Origin: Paracoccaceae bacterium
GTDB taxonomy: Bacteria; Pseudomonadota; Alphaproteobacteria; Rhodobacterales; Rhodobacteraceae
Length of the DNA stretch: 34,746 bases
Assembly (NCBI GenBank): GCA_007695345.1
Contig: REDZ01000109.1
Coordinates: 1-34,746 of the forward strand
Direction of reading: 5' to 3'
Shown: piece by piece, positions 24,331 to 32,155 of the stretch
How the letters are laid out: each line of letters starts with the position of its first letter
Numbering within the stretch: the stretch's first letter is position 1
Position numbers and translations under genes: made by a program
The notes under the pieces: generated by a model
Told to the model about the DNA's origin: nothing
Databases searched by the model: none
Seen by the model: only the letters and a program-made list of their open reading frames with translations

Positions 24331-26253
24331 GTGGGCAACGCACGAAATTTCGCCTTCTGGATCGTGCTGTTTCTGTTGATGATCATGCTCTTCAACATGT
24401 TCAGCGGCGGACAGAACCAGACCTCGTCCAGCTCGGTCAATTATTCCGAGTTCATCGACCGACTGGACCGTGATGAGGTCACGCGCGTCACCATTGACGG
24501 CGAACGCGTGGTGTTTACCGGCAGCGACGGGCAGCAATACTCCACTGTCCGCCCCGATGACAGCAATCTGACCCAGCGCCTGCTGGATGCCGGTGTCCCG
24601 ATCGAGGCGCGGCCCCAGCAGCAATCGGGCTTCCTGTCCACGCTGATGCTGTGGCTGCCCTTCCTGCTGCTCATCGGTGTCTGGATCTATTTCATGAACC
24701 GCATGCAGGGCGGCGGTCGTGGCGGCGCGATGGGGTTCGGCAAATCCAAGGCGAAACTGCTGACCGAAAAGCAGGGCCGCGTCACCTTTGACGAGGTTGC
24801 GGGCATTGATGAAGCCAAGGACGAGCTGGAAGAGATCGTCGAGTTCCTGCGTAACCCGCAGAAATTCAGCCGCCTTGGCGGGCAGATCCCGAAAGGCGCG
24901 CTGCTGGTGGGTCCTCCGGGCACGGGCAAGACGCTGCTGGCACGCGCAATCGCGGGTGAAGCGGGCGTGCCCTTCTTCACCATCTCGGGGTCGGATTTCG
25001 TGGAGATGTTCGTGGGTGTCGGTGCATCCCGTGTGCGCGACATGTTCGAACAGGCCAAGAAGAACGCGCCCTGTATCGTGTTCATCGACGAGATCGACGC
25101 CGTGGGCCGGTCGCGTGGCGTGGGCTATGGCGGCGGCAATGACGAGCGCGAACAGACGCTGAACCAGCTTCTGGTCGAGATGGACGGGTTCGAGGCCAAT
25201 GAAGGCATTATCATCGTCGCGGCCACCAACCGCCCCGACGTGCTGGACCCCGCGCTGCTGCGCCCCGGCCGCTTCGACCGTCAGGTGCAGGTCCCGAACC
25301 CCGATATCAAGGGCCGCGAACGCATCCTGGGCGTCCATGCCCGCAAGGTGCCGCTGGGGCCGAATGTGGACCTGCGCATCATCGCCCGCGGCACGCCCGG
25401 TTTCTCGGGCGCGGATCTGGCGAACCTCGTGAACGAGGCCGCGCTGATGGCCGCGCGTTCAAACCGGCGTTTCGTGGTGATGGATGATTTCGAGAACGCC
25501 AAGGACAAGGTCATGATGGGGGCCGAGCGCCGCTCCATGGTCATGACCGAGGATGAGAAGAAGCTGACTGCCTATCACGAGGCCGGGCATGCCGTGGTGG
25601 GGATCCATGTCCCCGAGCATGACCCGATCCACAAGGCAACCATCATCCCGCGCGGTCGCGCGCTGGGGCTGGTGCTGTCGCTGCCCGAACGGGACCAGCT
25701 TTCCGTCAGCTACCGCAAATACAAGTCCAAGATCGCGATGGCGATGGGCGGGCGCGTGGCCGAGGAACTGGTCTTTGGTGCCGATGCGGTCACCTCGGGC
25801 GCGGCCAGCGACATCCAGCAGGTCACCAAGATCGCCCGCGCCATGGTCACGCAATTCGGTTTTGATGAAGAACTCGGCTATGTCGATTATGCCAATGAAC
25901 AGCAAAGCTATCTGGGCAGCATGGGCGGCGGGCGCAGCCATGCCGAACTGACCCAGAAGCAGATCGACGACAAGGTGCGCGATCTGGTCAATGAAGGCTA
26001 TGAGACCGCCAAGCGCATCCTGACCGAGCATCGCGACGAACTGGAAAACCTGGCGCTGGGTCTCTTGGAATACGAAACCCTGACAGGCGAGGATGTCAAA
26101 CGCGTCATGCGCGGCGAAAAGCTGCGGCAGGGCGATGATGATGACGACAATTCCAAGCCCAGCACACCGTCGGTCGCCTCCATCCCCAAGACGCGCGGGC
26201 GCAAGCGCGGCTCCGAGGACGATGGCGGGATGGAGCCTGAACCCTCCACGTGA
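24331..26253 (+). CDS. ftsH: ATP-dependent zinc metalloprotease FtsH
   Basis: FtsH is the membrane-bound AAA+ protease that removes damaged membrane proteins and regulators such as RpoH and LpxC. The 640-residue protein has two membrane helices (about residues 8-24 and 102-122) around a periplasmic domain, Walker A GPPGTGKT (194-201), Walker B VFIDEID (about 250-256), the second region of homology [20 protein letters not shown], and the zinc site HEAGH (416-420). The C-terminal tail is acidic then basic ([18 protein letters not shown]). The start is GTG at 24331, with GAGGAG seven bases upstream; no ATG fits. A strong terminator follows. Its presence alongside lpx genes is relevant because FtsH controls lipid A synthesis in E. 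coli; the link here is inference. Confidence 0.97.
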   Translation: MGNARNFAFWIVLFLLMIMLFNMFSGGQNQTSSSSVNYSEFIDRLDRDEVTRVTIDGERVVFTGSDGQQYSTVRPDDSNLTQRLLDAGVPIEARPQQQSGFLSTLMLWLPFLLLIGVWIYFMNRMQGGGRGGAMGFGKSKAKLLTEKQGRVTFDEVAGIDEAKDELEEIVEFLRNPQKFSRLGGQIPKGALLVGPPGTGKTLLARAIAGEAGVPFFTISGSDFVEMFVGVGASRVRDMFEQAKKNAPCIVFIDEIDAVGRSRGVGYGGGNDEREQTLNQLLVEMDGFEANEGIIIVAATNRPDVLDPALLRPGRFDRQVQVPNPDIKGRERILGVHARKVPLGPNVDLRIIARGTPGFSGADLANLVNEAALMAARSNRRFVVMDDFENAKDKVMMGAERRSMVMTEDEKKLTAYHEAGHAVVGIHVPEHDPIHKATIIPRGRALGLVLSLPERDQLSVSYRKYKSKIAMAMGGRVAEELVFGADAVTSGAASDIQQVTKIARAMVTQFGFDEELGYVDYANEQQSYLGSMGGGRSHAELTQKQIDDKVRDLVNEGYETAKRILTEHRDELENLALGLLEYETLTGEDVKRVMRGEKLRQGDDDDDNSKPSTPSVASIPKTRGRKRGSEDDGGMEPEPST

Positions 26254-26276
26254 TCTGAGATCCAGACCCAGAACCG

Positions 26277-26307
26277 GGCAGGCGCCATGACGGGCGCCTG
26301 CCTGTTT
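26277..26307. terminator. Factor-independent terminator after ftsH
   Basis: GGCAGGCGCC-ATGACG-GGCGCCTGCC is a ten-pair perfect stem with a six-base loop, followed by TGTTTCATTT on the plus strand. It lies 23 bases after the ftsH stop and between convergent ftsH and the Lrp gene, and could serve both directions. Confidence 0.82.
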
Positions 26308-26325
26308 CATTTCGGGAAGGGGGCC

Positions 26326-26784
26326 TCAGATATCGACTGCCGTCGTCTCAACCACTGTGCGCAGCGCAAAGGACGATTGCATCTGCGTCACCCCCGGCAG
26401 GCGGCTCAGATACCGGCGATGGATGCGCGCGAAATCCTCGGCATCGGCGGCCACCACTTTCAGCAGGTAATCCGCGCTGCCCGCCATCAGATGGCATTCC
26501 AGCACATCGGGCACCCGCGCCACTTCGCGCTCGAACGCATCCAGCACCTCATCGCGCTGCCCCGACAGCGTGATCTCGACATAGACGATCGTGGCCCGCC
26601 CGATCTGCCGCAGATCCAGCCGTGCGTGATAGCCCGCGACCACGCCCGCCGATTCCAGCCGCTGCACGCGCCGGTGACAGGCCGAGGGCGACAGGTTGAT
26701 CTGCTCGGCCAGATCGGCATTGGACACCCGGCCCTGCCGCTGCAGCGCCCGCAGGATGCGCCTGTCAGTCTCATCTAGCTGCAT
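26326..26784 (-). CDS. Lrp/AsnC family regulator, divergent from alanine dehydrogenase
   Basis: A 152-residue regulator with an N-terminal helix-turn-helix (LDETDRRILRALQRQGRVSN, then ADLAEQINLSPSACHRRVQR) and a C-terminal RAM ligand-binding domain (TIVYVEITLSGQ, ECHLMAGSADYLLKVVAADA, LPGVTQMQSSFALRTVV). These proteins form octamers or similar discs and sense amino acids. It is divergent from ald with 136 bases between starts, the usual arrangement of AldR/BkdR-type activators of alanine dehydrogenase, so alanine is a likely effector. The start at 26784 places the HTH correctly, with GGAGG upstream. Confidence 0.93.
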   Translation of the reverse strand: MQLDETDRRILRALQRQGRVSNADLAEQINLSPSACHRRVQRLESAGVVAGYHARLDLRQIGRATIVYVEITLSGQRDEVLDAFEREVARVPDVLECHLMAGSADYLLKVVAADAEDFARIHRRYLSRLPGVTQMQSSFALRTVVETTAVDI

Positions 26785-26920
26785 CGCAGCGCAACCTCCT
26801 TCGTCATAAGGGCTTTATGCCGCACAATCCTGCGTCCAGATGCCGGTTTTCCCGCGCAACTGTCAAGGAAATCCCCCAGCAGACAAGATATCCTGCCAGA
26901 GGACGCAGGAGGAGGACACC
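26785..26920. promoter_or_regulatory. Divergent promoter region, lrp-like gene (-) / ald (+)
   Basis: The 136-base gap between divergent starts must hold both promoters and probably the Lrp-type binding sites. Segments such as TTTATGCCGCACAAT and CAGACAAGATATCCTG are AT-richer and roughly dyad-like, but none matches the degenerate Lrp pattern well enough to define a site. ald has a strong AGGAGGAGG Shine-Dalgarno. Confidence 0.3.
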
Positions 26921-28039
26921 ATGCTGATCGGATGCCCGAAGGAAATCAAGCCACAGGAATTTCGCGTGGGCCTGACGCCCAATGCGGCGCAAGAGGCCAT
27001 CAGCCATGGCCATCAGGCAATGGTCGAACGCGGCGCAGGCGCGGGGGCCGGGTTCGATGACGCGGATTATACCGCCGTGGGCGCGCAGGTCGTGGACAGT
27101 GCCGCTGAAGTGTTTGCCCGCGCCGAGATGATCGTCAAAGTCAAGGAACCCCAGGCCTCGGAACGCGCGCAACTGCGCGAGGGGCAGCTTCTGTTCACCT
27201 ATCTGCACCTCGCCCCCGACCCCGACCAGACGCGCGACCTGCTCGCCTCGGGCGTCACTGCCATCGCCTATGAAACCGTGACCGACCGGGCAGGCGGCCT
27301 GCCCCTCCTCGCGCCGATGTCCGAGGTCGCGGGCCGGCTGGCCCCGCAGGTGGGCGCATGGTCGCTGCAAAAGGCCAATGGCGGGCGCGGTGTGCTGATG
27401 GGCGGCGTGCCGGGCGTGGGGCCTGCCAATGTCGTCGTCATCGGGGGTGGCGTGGTCGGCACCCACGCCGCGCGCGTGGCCGCCGGGATGGGCGCGGATG
27501 TCACTGTCCTCGACATGTCGCTGGCGCGGCTGCGCTATCTTGATGATGTCTTCTCGGGCCAGTTTCGCACGCGCCATGCGTCGCGCGGGAACACGGCAGA
27601 CATGGTGGCCAATGCCGATATGGTCATCGGCGCCGTGCTCATCCCCGGCGCGGCGGCCCCCAAACTCATCAGCCGTGCGCAGCTTGGCCAGATGAAACCC
27701 GGCGCCGTGCTGGTCGATGTCGCCATCGATCAGGGCGGCTGTTTCGAAACGTCACGCCCCACTACCCATGCCGACCCGATCTACGAGGTCGATGGCATCG
27801 TGCATTACTGCGTGGCCAACATGCCAGGCGCCGTCGCGCGCACCGCCACCATCGGGCTGGGCAACGCGACCATGCCGCATCTGCTGGCACTCGCCGACAA
27901 GGGCTGGCGCCAGGCCTGCGAGGATGACCCCCATCTGCGTGACGGGCTGAACACCCATGCCGGACATCTGACCTATTACGCCGTGGGCAAGGCGCTCGGG
28001 ATCGATGTCCTGTCCCCGGCCAAGGCGCTCAAGCTCTGA
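26921..28039 (+). CDS. ald: Alanine dehydrogenase
   Basis: Ald interconverts L-alanine and pyruvate plus ammonia with NAD. The 372-residue protein starts MLIGCPKEIKPQEFRVGLTP, the family signature with the substrate arginine, and contains the lysine of MIVKVKEPQ and the histidine of LFTYLHLAP at the active site, the Rossmann loop VVVIGGGVVGTHAARVA, and VDVAIDQGGCFETSRPTTH. The frame is open earlier, but ATG 26921 sits just after an AGGAGGAGG site. It is divergent from the Lrp-type gene, presumably its regulator, and followed by a hairpin and an intergenic repeat. Confidence 0.97.
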   Translation: MLIGCPKEIKPQEFRVGLTPNAAQEAISHGHQAMVERGAGAGAGFDDADYTAVGAQVVDSAAEVFARAEMIVKVKEPQASERAQLREGQLLFTYLHLAPDPDQTRDLLASGVTAIAYETVTDRAGGLPLLAPMSEVAGRLAPQVGAWSLQKANGGRGVLMGGVPGVGPANVVVIGGGVVGTHAARVAAGMGADVTVLDMSLARLRYLDDVFSGQFRTRHASRGNTADMVANADMVIGAVLIPGAAAPKLISRAQLGQMKPGAVLVDVAIDQGGCFETSRPTTHADPIYEVDGIVHYCVANMPGAVARTATIGLGNATMPHLLALADKGWRQACEDDPHLRDGLNTHAGHLTYYAVGKALGIDVLSPAKALKL

Positions 28040-28046
28040 CCCGGCG

Positions 28047-28070
28047 GCAGGGCGCCCCCCCCTGCTTCAT
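28047..28070 (+). terminator. Terminator-like hairpin after ald, merging into the dispersed repeat
   Basis: GCAGGG-CGCCCCC-CCCTGC is a six-pair stem starting eight bases after the ald stop; its 3' arm runs directly into TTCATCTT, the start of the dispersed repeat. The following sequence is moderately T-rich, so this may be the ald terminator. Confidence 0.5.
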
Positions 28071-28087
28071 CTTGCCAGAAATACTCA
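28063..28087 (+). repeat. Dispersed intergenic repeat, copy 2
   Basis: This 25-base stretch (TGCTTCATCTTGCC, then AGAAATACTCA) matches 24 of 25 bases of the minus-strand copy at 34511-34535 and is related to a diverged copy at 4730-4750. Each of the two good copies is preceded by the 3' arm of a hairpin. Confidence 0.75.
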
Positions 28088-28167
28088 AGACCCCCATCTG
28101 CAGCCCGGCACCCCCGCACAAGGGGCGCCGGTCAGCCCGATTTCTTCATGCGCTTTACATTCACATC

Positions 28168-28197
28168 TTGCAATATGTCTAGAATAGTCTATATTGC
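28168..28197 (+). promoter_or_regulatory. Promoter and overlapping dyad operator of the sulfide operon
   Basis: A promoter TTGCAA (28168-28173), 16-base spacer, TATATT (28190-28195) lies 28 bases before the MBL gene. The perfect seven-base inverted repeat GCAATAT ... ATATTGC (28170-28197) covers both hexamers, so a bound repressor would block RNA polymerase. The same gene set is controlled in other alphaproteobacteria by BigR/SqrR-type ArsR-family repressors that bind AT-rich palindromes; no such regulator gene is in the window. Direct repeats of GTCTA also lie inside the dyad. Confidence 0.6.
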
Positions 28198-28222
28198 CCT
28201 CAGACAGCCACAGGAGAGTTCC

Positions 28223-29086
28223 ATGTCACCCGAAGTTACCGCCTTTTTCGACCAGGATACCTTTACCATCACCTATGTCGTGCGCGACCCGAATGGCACA
28301 TCCTGCGCCATCATCGATTCGGTGCTGGATTTCGATTATGCCTCCGGGCACACCTCGACCAAATCCGCAGATGAGGTCATCGCCTTTGTGAAGGACAAGG
28401 GCTACCGCGTCGAGTGGCTGCTGGAGACGCATGTCCATGCCGACCACCTCTCCGCCGCGCCCTATCTGCAAGACCAGCTTGGCGGCAAGATCGGCATAGG
28501 CCGCAATATCACGGTCGTGCAGGACACATTCGGCAAGGTCTTTAACGCAGGCACCGAATTCGAGCGCGATGGCAGCCAGTTCGACCAGCTCTTTTCCGAG
28601 GGCGATCAGGTCCATATCGGCCAGTTGCGCGTCGATGTGATGCACACGCCCGGTCATACACCTGCCTGTCTGACCTATGTCATCGGCGATGCCGCTTTTG
28701 TGGGCGATACGCTCTTCATGCCCGATTTCGGCACCGCGCGCTGCGATTTTCCCGGCGGCTCGGCAGACATGATGTGGGATTCGGTGCAGAAGATCCTTTC
28801 ACTGCCCGAAGCGACCCGCATCTTCGTGGGCCATGACTACAAGGCCGAAGGCCGCGACACCTATGCCTGGGAAACCACCGTGGGCGAACAAAAGGCCGCC
28901 AACAAGCATGTGGGTGCGGGCGCCACGAAAGAGGATTTCGTCAAGGCGCGCACCGAACGCGATGCCCAGCTTGGCATGCCCCGGCTGATCGTGCCTTCGC
29001 TGCAGGTCAATATGCGCGCAGGCAAGATGCCAGAGGCCGAAGATAACGGCACTGTCTATCTCAAGGTGCCCGTCAACACGCTCTGA
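28223..29086 (+). CDS. MBL-fold hydrolase, persulfide dioxygenase-like (Blh type)
   Basis: A 287-residue metallo-beta-lactamase-fold protein related to ETHE1 persulfide dioxygenases and to Blh of the bigR operons. Metal ligands are visible: HVHADH at residues 70-75, the histidine in HTPGHTPACLTY, the aspartate in VGDTLFMPDFGTARCDFPGG and the last histidine in IFVGHDYKAEGR. It probably oxidises glutathione persulfide or acts in sulfide detoxification. The start at 28223 follows GGAGAG; earlier in-frame codons overlap the promoter. It heads an operon with two YeeE-type proteins and a DUF442 protein. Confidence 0.9.
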   Translation: MSPEVTAFFDQDTFTITYVVRDPNGTSCAIIDSVLDFDYASGHTSTKSADEVIAFVKDKGYRVEWLLETHVHADHLSAAPYLQDQLGGKIGIGRNITVVQDTFGKVFNAGTEFERDGSQFDQLFSEGDQVHIGQLRVDVMHTPGHTPACLTYVIGDAAFVGDTLFMPDFGTARCDFPGGSADMMWDSVQKILSLPEATRIFVGHDYKAEGRDTYAWETTVGEQKAANKHVGAGATKEDFVKARTERDAQLGMPRLIVPSLQVNMRAGKMPEAEDNGTVYLKVPVNTL

Positions 29087-29161
29087 GGCGCAACACGCTG
29101 CGAAACCAGGGCAGCCGGGATGCGCAGCATCCCGGCCTGCTCAAAGGAAAGGACACAAGAC

Positions 29162-29593
29162 ATGATACCCATGGACTGGATCTGGGGCCTCGTCGGGGGG
29201 CTGATGATCGGCACTGCGGCGGCCATCTTTCTGCTCGGGAACGGGCGGATCATGGGCGCGAGCGGGCTGATCGGCGGGCTGGTGGACCGCTCGGGCTGGG
29301 GCAACTGGCCCGAGCGCGCGGCGTTCCTTGCCGCGCTGGTCGCCGTGCCTGCGCTGATGCTGCCGCTCTATAACGTGCCGGTCAGCACCAATATCACCTC
29401 CAACCTCGGCATTGTCATTGCGGGTGGCCTGCTGGTCGGCATCGGCACGCGGCTGGCCAATGGCTGCACCTCGGGGCACGGGGTCTGCGGCATCTCGCGC
29501 TTCTCGTTGCGCGGCATTGTCGCGACAGTTTTCTATCTGCTTGCGGGCGGGATCACGATGGTTCTGTTCCGCCACATGCTGGGGGTGATCTGA
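29162..29593 (+). CDS. YeeE/YedE family (DUF395) sulfur transporter half, PmpA-like
   Basis: A 143-residue membrane protein with about four helices. The family motif NGCTSGHGVCGISRFSLRG, with two cysteines, sits in the second half and in TsuA-type transporters handles thiosulfate or persulfide sulfur. An N-terminal LVGGLMIGTAAAIFLLGNGR is typical. It pairs with the next gene, which supplies the other half of a full-length YeeE. A start at 29162 is favoured by AAAGGAAAGGA upstream. It lies 75 bases after the MBL gene, and its stop shares a base with the next start (TGATG). Confidence 0.9.
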   Translation: MIPMDWIWGLVGGLMIGTAAAIFLLGNGRIMGASGLIGGLVDRSGWGNWPERAAFLAALVAVPALMLPLYNVPVSTNITSNLGIVIAGGLLVGIGTRLANGCTSGHGVCGISRFSLRGIVATVFYLLAGGITMVLFRHMLGVI

Positions 29594-30027
29594 TGACACG
29601 TATTCTGATAGCGGCCCTTTCTGGCGGGCTGTTCGGCGCGGGGCTTCTGGTCTCGGGCATGACCGACACGACCAAGGTGCAGGGCTGGCTGGATGTCTTC
29701 GGCGCCTGGGACCCGACGCTGGCCTTCGTGCTGGGGGGTGCGATCCTGCCGATGATGCTGGCCTGGCACCTGACCACACGGCGCGAGCGTGCACTCAGTG
29801 GTGAATCCTTTCCCGCGCGGCCCGACCCGCGGCTGGGGCATAATCTGGTCGTCGGCTCGGTCCTGTTCGGGGCCGGCTGGGGGCTGGTTGGTCTGTGCCC
29901 GGGCCCGGCGTTGGCGTCGCTCAGTTGGGGCGGCACCGGGGGCGTGACCTTTCTTCTGGCCATGATCGCCGGTATGCTGGTCGCCAAACCCATTCGCCTG
30001 CGCATCGATCAGATCGCAGCCGCCTGA
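29593..30027 (+). CDS. YeeE/YedE-related (DUF6691) membrane protein, PmpB-like
   Basis: A 144-residue membrane protein with about four helices: GGLFGAGLLVSGMTDTTKVQ at the start, with GWLDVFGAWDPTLAFVLGGA next, and GAGWGLVGLCPGPALASLSW with one conserved cysteine in the second half. The two-gene arrangement corresponds to split YeeE/YedE transporters. The TGATG overlap with the preceding gene means the two halves are made together. Confidence 0.9.
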   Translation: MTRILIAALSGGLFGAGLLVSGMTDTTKVQGWLDVFGAWDPTLAFVLGGAILPMMLAWHLTTRRERALSGESFPARPDPRLGHNLVVGSVLFGAGWGLVGLCPGPALASLSWGGTGGVTFLLAMIAGMLVAKPIRLRIDQIAAA

Positions 30028-30040
30028 CCGGAGCCTGCCC

Positions 30041-30466
30041 ATGGATATTCGCCCCCTGACCGAGGATTACGCCGTCTCGCCCCAGATCAGCCCCGAAGAT
30101 GTCGCCCAGATCGCGGCGGCGGGCTATACGACGCTGGTCTGCAACCGGCCCGATGCCGAGAATCCGCCAGAGCTGCAGGTCGCGGCCATTCGCGACGCAG
30201 CCGAGGCGGCCGGGCTGCGCTTTGTGGACAACCCGGTGGTGGGCGGCGCGATCTCGCTTGACAATGTCAGCGCGCAGGGCCGTGCGATCACCGACAGTGC
30301 GGGGCCGGTTCTGGCCTATTGCGCGTCAGGCAATCGCAGCTCGATCGTCTGGGCGCTGGCCCATGCCGGGCAACGCCCGACAGATGAGCTGATCGCGGTT
30401 CCCGCGCGCCATGGCTACCGGCTGGAGCCGTTTCGCCAGACAATCGAACAACTGGCCAAGCAATAA
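30041..30466 (+). CDS. TIGR01244/DUF442 family phosphatase- or sulfurtransferase-like protein
   Basis: A 141-residue protein of the Blh-associated DUF442 family, with a dual-specificity-phosphatase-like fold. The C-x5-R loop is CASGNRSS, preceded by GPVLAY. The N-terminal DYAVSPQISPEDVAQIAAAG and CNRPDAENP are typical. In related operons the domain is fused to, or next to, the MBL hydrolase, and a sulfurtransferase role has been proposed; phosphatase activity is not excluded. It is the last gene of the operon, 13 bases after the PmpB-like gene. Confidence 0.88.
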   Translation: MDIRPLTEDYAVSPQISPEDVAQIAAAGYTTLVCNRPDAENPPELQVAAIRDAAEAAGLRFVDNPVVGGAISLDNVSAQGRAITDSAGPVLAYCASGNRSSIVWALAHAGQRPTDELIAVPARHGYRLEPFRQTIEQLAKQ

Positions 30467-30469
30467 CCG

Positions 30470-30493
30470 GGCGCGCGGGGATACCCGCGCGCC
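30470..30493 (+). terminator. Hairpin at end of sulfide operon
   Basis: GGCGCGCGGG-GATA-CCCGCGCGCC is a ten-pair perfect stem three bases after the DUF442 gene stop. No T-run follows, so termination may need Rho, but the stem is strong. Confidence 0.6.
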
Positions 30494-30948
30494 GCGCATC
30501 CCCGGCACCTCCGCCACTGCGCAAAGGCGCCTGCAGCAGCTTTATGGCTGTTGCAACAGGCAGAATTGCGCGCCGAGGACCCTTCGTTTTCTTCCCGATC
30601 AGAGGCAGAACATGCCTCGCGTCCTCAGCGAAGGCGGGTGGCGATGTCGGGCATAGCGACCGCGCCCCTCAGAGCTGGGCGATTGGCGGCGCCCTGCAAT
30701 GGATGCAGGCCGCAGCTTCGTTCATATCAGGCCGCGCGCGCGATTCCCTGCGCGCGCCCCCCGTTCAGCGGCTGCTTTGCTGTGCATAGGGCACCGCCAG
30801 TGCCCCTGTGCCTGCTGTTGCCTGCCACCCGAGACACTGGCCCCGAACCGGTGGACTCACCGTGAAAGAGGGTGCGGCCTCGCACGTCCGTATGCGGCCC
30901 ATCGGCGCTTCACGGGCTACCCCCGTAAGCGCCCGCTAACCGCGCCGC
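30494..30948. other. Non-coding, hairpin-rich intergenic segment (possible structured RNA)
   Basis: About 455 bases between convergent genes have no frame with coding character on either strand; the short open frames are arginine/proline-rich and mutually overlapping. The segment contains many local stems: GCCTG/CAGGC (30529-30561) with CAGC/GCTG inside, GAGGAC/GTCCTC (30575-30626) enclosing GAGGCA/TGCCTC, CTGCA/TGCAG (30694-30708), GGGCAC/GTGCCC (30789-30805), CGGTG/CACCG (30849-30862), GTGCG/CGCAC (30872-30885) and a long stem, GGCGCTT-C-ACGGG paired with CCCGT-AAGCGCC (30904-30933). It does not match RNase P RNA, tmRNA, SRP or 6S RNA features that I know. It may encode a small RNA, or be a relic of lost genes. 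Confidence 0.35.
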
Positions 30949-32076
30949 CTATTGCGGTTTATCCGGACCTTCTGGCGTCGGGTCCTCCGACGACCCTGCA
31001 CCCGATTCGTCCGCATGGACCGTGTCGGGTGCGTCATCCGATGACCCCGCATCAGCCCCGTCCGCCGCGCCCTCATCCGGCACGAAAGCAGCCTGTGGCG
31101 GGCGGAAGGGCATGATCGACGCAGGCAGCGCCACGGGTGAGAGCGATACACCCACCGAATCTGTCAGCACGCCCGGATCGGCGGTCAGCCGCACGGCACG
31201 GTTGCCGCGCGCCTGCCCCAGGCGCCCGATGCCCACAGCCTCATGCGCGATGCTTTCCAGCGCCAGCGCTTCCAGCGCATTTTCGGGCAGGCGCAGCACA
31301 TCGCCGGGGCGCAGGCGCAGCGCATCCGTCAGCGACAATTGCATCCGGCACAGCACGGCTTCTATCCGGACCGGGCTGACGGATACGGCAGCGGTCAGGC
31401 AGGCGGCCCAGTCACGTTCCTCAGCCTCGGCATCGGTGCCGGCGCGAGCGGCGGCCTGTTTCGTGCCGGTGGGCAACAGCACCATCCAGTCGCCCTGCCG
31501 CGCGCCATATCCAAGCGCGACCTTCAGATGCATCAGCAGATAGGGCCCCTCCTCCAGCATGACCCCCAGCGGGCGCGGGTCATCAAGGAACGACCCATAG
31601 GCATGGCCCCGCACCATCGCCGCTTCGGGCAATTCGGCGCAACGCTCTTCCAGCAGGCGCAGAAAGGCATCGATCATGGGCGCAAGCAGCGCGGCATCCG
31701 TGCGTGTGGGCCGGCGCCTGGGCGCAGGCGCGTCGCTGACCTGCCCGGTCGTCTGCGCCTCTATCAGGCTGGCCATGACGGCGGGGCAGGCCATCAGCAG
31801 GCCCATCTGTTCACCCTGCCCTTCCAGCAGCGCCAGGAACATGCCGCTTTCTACCAGATCCTCCAGTTCCGCCAGACCGAGCGGGCGTATATCGACCGTC
31901 TGCACGACCCCGTCCAGGCCGGGGCATTCGGACGCCATGCGCCCGAAGGCCATGCGCAGGGCGCTGGCGAATTCCGCCTGTGCCCTGGCCGCAGCCACGC
32001 GGTGGCGCGACGCCATCCGCATCAACGCCGAGCCCTGCGAATCCCTGTCTGATCGTGTTGTGTCCGAATCCATCAT
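30949..32076 (-). CDS. FliM/FliN family flagellar C-ring-like protein (orphan)
   Basis: A 375-residue protein with a FliM-like middle (VQTVDIRPLGLAELEDLVES, ALLEGQGEQMGLLMACPAVM, DAALLAPMIDAFLRLLEERC) and a C-terminal SPOA domain (LRLRPGDVLRLPENALEALA, then GQARGNRAVRL). SPOA domains form the flagellar switch ring that sets rotation direction. The N-terminal CheY-binding peptide of classical FliM is not seen; instead the start is MDSDTTRSDRDSQG. The last 45 or so residues are an acidic, serine/proline-rich tail. There are no flagellar genes nearby. The start is ATG 32076 or 32073; the open frame goes further upstream without family resemblance. It lies downstream of a transglycosylase gene on the same strand. 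Confidence 0.82.
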   Translation of the reverse strand: MMDSDTTRSDRDSQGSALMRMASRHRVAAARAQAEFASALRMAFGRMASECPGLDGVVQTVDIRPLGLAELEDLVESGMFLALLEGQGEQMGLLMACPAVMASLIEAQTTGQVSDAPAPRRRPTRTDAALLAPMIDAFLRLLEERCAELPEAAMVRGHAYGSFLDDPRPLGVMLEEGPYLLMHLKVALGYGARQGDWMVLLPTGTKQAAARAGTDAEAEERDWAACLTAAVSVSPVRIEAVLCRMQLSLTDALRLRPGDVLRLPENALEALALESIAHEAVGIGRLGQARGNRAVRLTADPGVLTDSVGVSLSPVALPASIMPFRPPQAAFVPDEGAADGADAGSSDDAPDTVHADESGAGSSEDPTPEGPDKPQ

Positions 32077-32155
32077 CCTGCCGACCACCCGTCCTGCCTG
32101 TGCAGACTGACGCAAAAGGGTTAGCAAAAGCTGAAGGACGCCGGACGCTACTGGT

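Noticed and set aside
30866-30900. Possible group II intron domain V, from the GTGCG/CGCAC stem and CGTCCGTATGCGG wording
   Set aside because: The catalytic AGC triad and GAAA loop are not in the right places, the halves are in the wrong order, and no reverse transcriptase is near.
30494-30948. RNase P RNA, tmRNA or cobalamin riboswitch
   Set aside because: The signature blocks that I know for these RNAs were not found on either strand.
30699-31115. 138-codon plus-strand frame entering the FliM-like gene
   Set aside because: The composition is arginine/proline noise, it overlaps other short frames, and it is antisense to the clear FliM-like C-terminus.
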